Assembly (NCBI GenBank): GCA_020832725.1
Contig: JAFIEC010000428.1
Coordinates: 1 to 11,550, forward strand
Reading direction: 5' to 3'
DNA from: Paracoccaceae bacterium
GTDB lineage: Bacteria > Pseudomonadota > Alphaproteobacteria > Rhodobacterales > Rhodobacteraceae
Length of the DNA: 11,550 nt
Part shown: positions 7,282 to 11,550 of the stretch, one piece after another
How positions within the stretch are numbered: the first letter of the stretch is position 1
Layout of the letters: each line of letters starts with the position of its first letter
The notes under the pieces: generated by a model
The model's input: the letters and a program-made list of their open reading frames with translations, nothing else
Database searches by the model: none
What the model was told of the DNA's origin: nothing
Translations under genes and position numbers: made by a program

Positions 7282-8154
7282 TCAGAGCCTATCGGCGCGT
7301 TCCGCCACCTGGATTTCGATTTGCGCGATAAAGCCATCGATCAAACGCATCAGGGATTGGTCGCCCGCAAGGGCCGGGTCCAGGTTTGTCCGAATTTCAA
7401 TGCACGTCGCTTCCAGCTCTGCCCATGTGATCGCCGAAAGGCTCATGCGGTCCAGTACAGATAGCAGGGCCTCTCGGTTCTCGGTGACCAGCTGCCGTAC
7501 TTTCTTGGGCAGAGCAGTAATGTCAATCCGCTCGAGCAGCTTCGCATCGACCGTCGGCCCATTGAGTGTACCGCATTCGCGCCAGTGTCGCTCATCGGCT
7601 GGGGTTTCAAGAATGTAGAGCAAGCCGAGTGCGTCGCGCGGCCCGGAATGCTGCTCTTCCCATGCGAAAAGGGCGGCGTATTTGATGATCTGGACCGCGC
7701 TACTCTTGGCCTTGAGTTTCAACTCAACGCCCAAGGCTGACCGACTGGACACGAAAAACCCGTCTTGTTGGGTCACATTCTCGGATCTGGACCACCCATA
7801 CCGCTGTCGGATTTCACGCCCCAGAGATGTGTAGGGGCCGGTATCGCTGATGCCCAGCGGCTTCGCGAAGCAACGTTCGATCATCATGTCCGGCGCGATC
7901 GCAAAGGTGATGTCAAACACATGGTTCAGGATTTCCTCCTGGCGCGCCAGCCAGACCTTGTGCGCGTCTGCCGTCCTCGCGCGGGCATAGAGCGGACCTG
8001 ACTTGTTCACATGATCCGCAGGTACGCTGACCCGGTTACCATCTTCGTGCCAAAGACGCTGCGGGATCGATTTCATACCAATGTATTGGGGCGCCCAGTA
8101 GAACTGATCAGCGATATCCCAGTATTTGTGATTCCAGGTGCTCCTGTCCTTCAT
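7282..8154 (-). CDS. Putative PD-(D/E)XK nuclease-like protein of unknown family
   Basis: The product is a 290-residue, soluble-looking protein. I do not recognise the family. The core region shows D131 in QQDGFF, then E144 and K146 in GVELKLK, then Q155 and Y159 in QIIKYAAL. This is the order and spacing of the D...ExK...Q...Y pattern of PD-(D/E)XK nucleases, including the RecB-like Q...Y helix. The N-terminus is rich in tryptophan and tyrosine (residues 7-35), and the C-terminus (205-290) is helical and uncharacterised. The ATG at 8154 follows AAGGGA (8160-8165 on the + strand) with five-base spacing, and another ATG further up terminates at once. The gene stands alone, convergent with the restriction operon, inside what looks like an integrated element, so a role in defence or element biology is plausible but inferred. 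It could also be an orphan restriction enzyme without a visible methylase. Confidence 0.84.
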   Translation of the reverse strand: MKDRSTWNHKYWDIADQFYWAPQYIGMKSIPQRLWHEDGNRVSVPADHVNKSGPLYARARTADAHKVWLARQEEILNHVFDITFAIAPDMMIERCFAKPLGISDTGPYTSLGREIRQRYGWSRSENVTQQDGFFVSSRSALGVELKLKAKSSAVQIIKYAALFAWEEQHSGPRDALGLLYILETPADERHWRECGTLNGPTVDAKLLERIDITALPKKVRQLVTENREALLSVLDRMSLSAITWAELEATCIEIRTNLDPALAGDQSLMRLIDGFIAQIEIQVAERADRL

Positions 8155-8159
8155 GGCTT

Positions 8160-8165
8160 TCCCTT
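8160..8165 (-). promoter_or_regulatory. Ribosome binding site of the 7282-8154 gene
   Basis: AAGGGA on the - strand, five bases before the ATG at 8154. It fixes the start of this gene. Confidence 0.65.
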
Positions 8166-8185
8166 CATATGCGGTCAGGTTTGCC

Positions 8186-8212
8186 CGATGGCGCGTCTGC
8201 CCATCGACGCGC
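8186..8212 (-). repeat. Two mutually exclusive hairpins upstream of the 7282-8154 gene
   Basis: CGATGG (8186-8191) pairs with CCATCG (8201-8206), while GCGCGTC (8191-8197) pairs with GACGCGC (8206-8212). The pairings share bases 8191 and 8206 and their stems interleave, so only one can form at a time. They lie 32-58 bp upstream of the start codon and, if transcribed, would be in the 5' leader; an operator is also possible. No -10/-35 pair was convincing nearby. Confidence 0.4.
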
Positions 8213-8455
8213 GCTGATGACCTCGATTAAGGCCTGCGGAGCACAGAGCGGTGCCACGACAATCGCGTAATGTCATAAAGTCGCTGCGCGTCATTGGGAA
8301 GGTTCAGCTTCTCAGGTTCAAGAATACAGATATTACGCCTCAGATGGCACGGGAAGACCCTGCGAAACGGGACACTGCGCATTGCAAGATCTGTGAAATT
8401 GACTTCTCGGCTGGGTCAGATATGGTTGCTTTTCAATCGACACGACCCCAGATGA
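8213..8455. other. Intergenic stretch without a recognised gene
   Basis: This is the upstream region of the nuclease-like gene, running towards the proposed attachment site. An 88-codon frame on the + strand (8251-8517) has no ribosome binding site, no recognisable motif and runs through the direct repeats, so it is not called. Confidence 0.45.
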
Positions 8456-8489
8456 TGCTACACATTTTGCTACACATCCCGCAACACAA
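8456..8489. repeat. Three direct repeats with 12-bp period (possible recombinase arm sites)
   Basis: TGCTACACAT occurs perfectly at 8456-8465 and 8468-8477, and a degenerate GCAACACAA follows at 8481-8489, keeping the 12-bp period. The array is followed by an AT-rich stretch (8490-8530) and then a tRNA-like tail at 8550. Short direct repeats beside the core site are typical of arm-type sites bound by tyrosine integrases of tRNA-integrated elements; this function is inferred. Confidence 0.55.
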
Positions 8490-8549
8490 CAAATCTTTAA
8501 GATATTGTATTTATTGAAAATAATGCAAGTTCACTTGGCGCCCAACGGA

Positions 8550-8563
8550 CTGTCTCTCCGCCA
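8550..8563 (+). other. Probable attachment-site core: 3' end of a tRNA-Ser gene
   Basis: CTGTCTCTCCGCCA matches the terminal T-arm/acceptor-stem bases and CCA of bacterial serine tRNA genes. No T-loop (GTTCRANTC) or other arms precede it, so it is not a tRNA. A stranded 3' tail is what remains at the distal end when an element integrates into a tRNA 3' end. Its orientation implies that the element lies to the left and the intact tRNA-Ser is on the + strand left of the window. It sits at the change from accessory genes to the PQQ-related cluster, which supports the reading. The match is short, so chance is not excluded. Confidence 0.5.
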
Positions 8564-9019
8564 ATCCCCTGTGATTTCATTGAAAAACTAGCCTCCGGGC
8601 AACATGCCCCACATAGAAGAATGCCTGGGCAAGTAATGGGCGTTGATCCCTGCAACGCGCCTTGTTCGAGGATGAAAAAGCGCTCGTCACCTATTCGCTG
8701 CCCGATACTGACAATAACGGAGATCAGCGCCAAGCAGCAAAACTTCAATCAGCAGAGCCGAAGCCCTGCAGACCGGAATCACGCCGCCTTGCCCAAATCA
8801 CTCGGCGACGGACAAAGGTCATCTGTAGCGCTTCGCAACAAGCGGGTGGGGGTCGATGACCAGTATCATCCCTCGCCTGTTTCTTGTGACGGTCTGGATG
8901 TTAGCCAAACTTTCACGCATGATTTGCCTGTATGTTCTGACCTGCTCCCCAAGTGGCGCCATACGCCTGTAGTTCGGGTTTGCATCCCCTCCATTGGTCT
9001 GGGGTCAGCAGATCTGGTG
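8564..9019. other. Intergenic stretch at the proposed island/chromosome junction
   Basis: No recognised gene. It holds a 10-bp inverted repeat arm (8932-8941, partner 9019-9028) and a 47-codon - strand frame (8819-8962, opening MAPLGEQVRTYRQ) with only a weak AGG ahead of its ATG and several rare AGA/AGG codons; that frame is left uncalled. No clear terminator was found for the leftward operon. Confidence 0.45.
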
Positions 9020-9559
9020 TCAGAACATCGGCGCGTATTTCCATGCGTCTGCATCGGGTGTGACCTCGTCAAGGTCATAATCGGCCGATTGCAACCGGCG
9101 TGCAATGCCCAGGCCAGCCGCCGCCGCTTGGTCGACCAGCGCGCGCCCGGCTTCGACATCTTGCGCCACGCCGCGCCCGCGGATCATGTCGATCCCGTGA
9201 TTATATTTGCCGACCGCGTCGCCCATCTGGCCCGCCCGTCTGCTCCATTCCGTTGCGCGGTCCGGGTCTTCATCCGCGCCAAGGCCGTTATGGTCAAGCT
9301 GGCTCATCCAGTTCATGGCCTGCGTCCAGCCCGCCGCTGCACAGGCTTCAAAGATGATGCGCGCCGCCTCATGTCGGCCGGATTTCGTTGCCAGATAGCC
9401 ATTGGCGCAGACAATCATATCGACATCGCCACGCGCGGCACGCTCGACCAGTCGTTCAAGGGTCATTTCTTCGGGGTTGGTGGTGCCATATTGCGAGAAA
9501 TCCTCTTCCCCGGCCAGCGCAGGCAGGGCAAGCAGCAACAGGGGAAGAAGCAGGCGCAT
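9020..9559 (-). CDS. Secreted Sel1-like repeat protein of the PQQ-associated cluster
   Basis: The product is a 179-residue protein with a clear Sec signal peptide (a leucine-rich hydrophobic stretch after MR, likely cleaved after ALA at 16), so it should be periplasmic. After a short acidic segment, residues about 45-165 form helical repeats of the Sel1/TPR-like kind: alanine- and glycine-rich units such as GRHEAARIIFEACAAAG, DPDRATEWSRRAGQMGD and DVEAGRALVDQAAAAG. Such repeats usually mediate protein contacts; no catalytic motif is seen. The start follows GAGGAAC with good spacing, 15 bp after the permease stop, so it is the last gene of the cluster. A role in assembling or supporting the periplasmic quinoprotein system is inferred from position only. 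Confidence 0.92.
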   Translation of the reverse strand: MRLLLPLLLLALPALAGEEDFSQYGTTNPEEMTLERLVERAARGDVDMIVCANGYLATKSGRHEAARIIFEACAAAGWTQAMNWMSQLDHNGLGADEDPDRATEWSRRAGQMGDAVGKYNHGIDMIRGRGVAQDVEAGRALVDQAAAAGLGIARRLQSADYDLDEVTPDADAWKYAPMF

Positions 9560-9574
9560 GTCAGTTCCTCTTGT

Positions 9575-10369
9575 CTAGCGGGTCTTGCGGGTCATGATGC
9601 CGCGGGCAGGGTCGAAGCCCCAAAGCGCAAGTGCCAGAAACACCGCAAAGGTCAGCGCGACCCAGCCCAGAGCTTCGGTGTTCAGGCGCATGTAAAGCGC
9701 GAAGCGGATCAGTTCGACCGCGTGGCTGAACGGGTTCCACGCACAGATATCGCGCAACAAGCGCGAGGATTCGGCCATGCGCCAGAGCGGGTAAAGCGCG
9801 GTCGAAAGGAAAAACACCGGGAAGATCACGAAATTCATCACGCCCGCAAAATTCTCCAACTGGCGGATGGTCGAGGCCAGAAACAACCCCACAGCCCCCA
9901 GCATCAGCCCCGCAACCAGTAGGGCAGGCAACACCCAGAGATAGCCCATAGGCGGCAGTCTGATGCCATAAAGATACGCAATCCCCAAGAACGCATAGGC
10001 TTGCAGGATCGAGACCAGCACACCCGCCAGCAGCTTGCAGAACAAGAGCCACCAGCGGGGCAGCGGCGCGGTCAGTAACAGCCGCATTGACCCCATTTCG
10101 CGGTCATAGACGAGGCTCAGCGCCGATTGCATGGCGTTGAACAGCAGGATCATCGCCACCAGTCCGGGCACGATATAGACCTCGTAGGTGATATAGGTCT
10201 GATAGGGGGCGGTGATCGACAGGCCGAGGGCTGCGCGAAACCCGGCCGCAAAGACCAAAAGCCATACAAGCGGGCGCACGAGCGCGGCCAGAAAGCGTTC
10301 GCGCTGGGTCACGAAGCGCAGCGCTTCACGCAGCAGGATGGCTGACAGGGCGCGCAGATAGGGGCTCAT
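9575..10369 (-). CDS. ABC-2 type permease, PQQ-dependent alcohol oxidation system (PedC-like)
   Basis: The product is a 264-residue integral inner-membrane protein with about six hydrophobic segments, near residues 30-50, 62-85, 108-135, 143-168, 175-198 and 235-255. This is the usual layout of ABC-2 transporter permeases. A conserved cytoplasmic coupling stretch, YDREMGSMRLLLTAPLPRWW, sits near residues 88-107, and a typical RQLENFAGVMNFVIFPVFFL stretch near 168-187. The start overlaps the ATPase stop as ATGA (10366-10369), so the two are coupled and surely form one transporter. By family knowledge, this ATPase/permease pair with a beta-propeller partner accompanies PQQ-dependent alcohol dehydrogenases. 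The substrate is unknown, and export of a compound tied to alcohol oxidation is inferred. Confidence 0.96.
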   Translation of the reverse strand: MSPYLRALSAILLREALRFVTQRERFLAALVRPLVWLLVFAAGFRAALGLSITAPYQTYITYEVYIVPGLVAMILLFNAMQSALSLVYDREMGSMRLLLTAPLPRWWLLFCKLLAGVLVSILQAYAFLGIAYLYGIRLPPMGYLWVLPALLVAGLMLGAVGLFLASTIRQLENFAGVMNFVIFPVFFLSTALYPLWRMAESSRLLRDICAWNPFSHAVELIRFALYMRLNTEALGWVALTFAVFLALALWGFDPARGIMTRKTR

Positions 10370-11088
10370 GCGGCTGCATCCTCGGTCAGGGCCATGAAAT
10401 GCGCGGCCAGCCCGTTTTGCGGGGCCATGTCGCGCGCGCGCCCGGTTTCCAGAATTTCGCCGTGATGCAGGATCAGTACCGTGTCATCCGCTGCCACCTC
10501 ATCGACCAGATGTGTGGCCCAAAGGACGGCAATCCCGTCCTCGCGCGCCAGCGCGTGCACATGGGCGGTGATGCTGACGCGCGCGCGCGCGTCCAGCCCC
10601 ACGGTCGGTTCATCCAGCAGCAGCAGGCGCGGGCGATGCATCAGCGCGCGGGCGATTTCCAGTCGCCGCCGATGCCCGCCATTCAGGTCGCGGGCCTTTT
10701 CGCGCGCGCGCTCGGCCATGTCCAGCCGCTCCAGCACGTCTTGCGCGCGCGCCGCACTCTCGCGGCGCGACAACCCGTGCAGCGCACCGAAATAGGCCAG
10801 ATTGCGTGCCACACTCAGATCCAGATCCAGCGTCATTTGCTGAAACACGACACCCATTTGCGCGAGCGCGGCGCGGGGGGCCTGTTGCAAGTCCTTGCCC
10901 ATCACCGAAATCCGGCCCTGTTTTGCCACGAATAGCCGTGTCAACAATGCAAAGAGCGTGGATTTGCCCGCCCCGTTGGGACCAAGAAGCGCGCAGAACT
11001 CGCCCGGCTGAACCGCAAAAGAGACGCCTTTCAGCGCCTCTTTCCGGCCATAGCGAAAGCTCAGCCCTGCGACGTCAAGCGCGGCCAT
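10366..11088 (-). CDS. ABC transporter ATP-binding protein, PQQ-dependent alcohol dehydrogenase system
   Basis: The product is a 240-residue nucleotide-binding subunit with all core motifs: Walker A GPNGAGKST (36-44), Q-loop VFQQ (81-84), Walker B LLLLDE (155-160) with the following PTVGLD D-loop, and switch histidine H193 in ATHLVDE. The signature is LNGGHRRR (135-142) rather than LSGGQ, as I recall for the PQQ-associated ATPase family. It energises the membrane permease encoded immediately downstream. The ATG overlaps the stop of the beta-propeller gene by one base (TGATG) and the stop overlaps the permease start, so the three genes are translationally coupled. Confidence 0.97.
   Translation of the reverse strand: MAALDVAGLSFRYGRKEALKGVSFAVQPGEFCALLGPNGAGKSTLFALLTRLFVAKQGRISVMGKDLQQAPRAALAQMGVVFQQMTLDLDLSVARNLAYFGALHGLSRRESAARAQDVLERLDMAERAREKARDLNGGHRRRLEIARALMHRPRLLLLDEPTVGLDARARVSITAHVHALAREDGIAVLWATHLVDEVAADDTVLILHHGEILETGRARDMAPQNGLAAHFMALTEDAAA
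10578..10591. repeat. 14-bp alternating CG run inside the ATPase gene
   Basis: Seven CG dinucleotides in a row, encoding alanine/arginine codons just after the D-loop (GLDARARVS). It is a simple repeat that can slip, and nearby stretches are also CG-rich. Confidence 0.8.
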
Positions 11089-11550
11089 CAGCTGTCGGCA
11101 GGACGGTAAGCCGCACCCCAGGGGAAGCGCCCGACCTTGACGGTCTTGATCGGCTCACCGCGTTCCAGATCGATGATCGTCACATCCCCGGAAACACCAT
11201 TGGTCGTGAAGAGCAGTTTTTCATCATCCGACATGGCCATGTGCCAGACACGGCGGCCGACCAGATGATAGTCCAGCACCTCGTAATTCTCGATATCCAC
11301 GACGGCGATCCGGTTGGCCGGGCCAAGCGCGACATAGGCGCGGGTCATGTCCTCGGTCAGCTTGAAGCCCACGGGCTGCACATCATGCGGGTGCACATCC
11401 GGAATTTCGAAGCGGATCTCGACCAGTTCCTCGAAGGTTTCGGTGTCGAAGACATGCAAGCCCCCGCCAATTTCGGCGCTGACGAACAGCCGCGCGTCAT
11501 CGGTAGTGAATTCGGCATGGCGCGGGCGTGATCCAACCAGCGAGTTGTGG
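11088..11550 (-). CDS. PQQ-dependent catabolism-associated beta-propeller protein, C-terminal part
   Basis: The frame is open to the right edge of the window, so only the last about 153 residues are present; a TTG at 11459 is internal and not the start. The sequence contains repeated YVTN-type propeller blades: RPRHAEFTTDDARLFVSAEI, then GGGLHVFDTETFEELVEIRF, RAYVALGPANRIAVVDIENY with EVLDYHLVGRRVWHMAMS, and LLFTTNGVSGDVTIIDLERG. It ends WGAAYRPADS. Each blade pairs a 'seen as value' strand with a 'VVDIE/IIDLE' strand. The family is normally exported to the periplasm; the signal peptide would be outside the window. It is the first visible gene of the leftward cluster and is coupled to the ATPase gene by a TGATG overlap. 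It probably assists the quinoprotein dehydrogenase pathway; the exact role is unknown. Confidence 0.94.
   Translation of the reverse strand, partial: HNSLVGSRPRHAEFTTDDARLFVSAEIGGGLHVFDTETFEELVEIRFEIPDVHPHDVQPVGFKLTEDMTRAYVALGPANRIAVVDIENYEVLDYHLVGRRVWHMAMSDDEKLLFTTNGVSGDVTIIDLERGEPIKTVKVGRFPWGAAYRPADS

Noticed and set aside
8521..8563. Possible tRNA gene ending in CTCTCCGCCA
   Set aside because: No T-loop, anticodon arm or 5' acceptor strand can be folded upstream; treated as an attachment-site remnant.
8819..8962. 47-codon - strand frame (MAPLGEQVRTYRQ...)
   Set aside because: The composition is somewhat protein-like, but it has only a weak AGG before its ATG, several AGA/AGG codons unlike its neighbours, and no known family.
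8621..9922. 433-codon open frame on the + strand
   Set aside because: It crosses the proposed junction and runs antisense to the Sel1-repeat and permease genes; low-complexity His/Gln/Arg content and no motif.
10399..11531. Long + strand frames opposite the ATPase and beta-propeller genes
   Set aside because: Antisense shadows of strongly supported - strand genes.
1..11550. CRISPR array, rRNA, or a complete insertion sequence
   Set aside because: No regularly spaced repeats beyond the three 12-bp units, no rRNA-like sequence and no recognisable transposase frame were seen.

Overview
The window looks like a high-GC alphaproteobacterium, most likely Rhodobacteraceae. This is inferred from the PQQ-associated ABC-transporter cluster at the right end, the codon use, and the long run of translationally coupled genes. 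The genus cannot be named from the sequence alone. The window splits into an accessory left part (about 1-8563) and what looks like ordinary chromosome on the right (about 8564-11550).

Left, + strand (1-6441): a type I restriction-modification operon of the EcoEI type in the order hsdR (5' end outside the window), hsdM, hsdS. Two accessory genes follow in the same operon: a 314-residue protein with a DUF4145/HEPN-like C-terminal domain, and a 158-residue T5orf172 (GIY-YIG superfamily) protein. Successive genes are 3 bp apart or overlap as ATGA/GTGA, so the five genes look like one transcriptional unit. hsdS carries an in-frame stop (4866-4868) inside the motif that opens its last conserved region. 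The remaining 52 codons stay open and in frame up to the next gene. A diverged second copy of this lost tail sits about 1.1 kb downstream as the N-terminus of the T5orf172 protein. This is the most unusual structure in the window.

Middle: 6442-7281 holds no gene I can defend, only hairpins and a possible decayed reading frame. A convergent - strand gene (7282-8154) encodes a 290-residue protein with a D...ExK...Q...Y pattern of the PD-(D/E)XK nuclease fold. Beyond it, a three-copy 12-bp direct repeat (8456-8489) and a 14-bp match to the 3' end of a serine tRNA (8550-8563) suggest the distal attachment site of a tRNA-Ser-integrated element. On this reading everything to the left is a defence-type genomic island, with the intact tRNA-Ser and an integrase expected left of the window.

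Right, - strand (9020-11550): a coupled cluster transcribed leftward. It encodes a YVTN-type beta-propeller protein (partial, runs off the window), an ABC ATPase, an ABC-2 permease and a secreted Sel1-repeat protein. The first three match the ABC system that accompanies PQQ-dependent alcohol dehydrogenases in proteobacteria, so the dehydrogenase and cytochrome genes probably lie just beyond the right edge.
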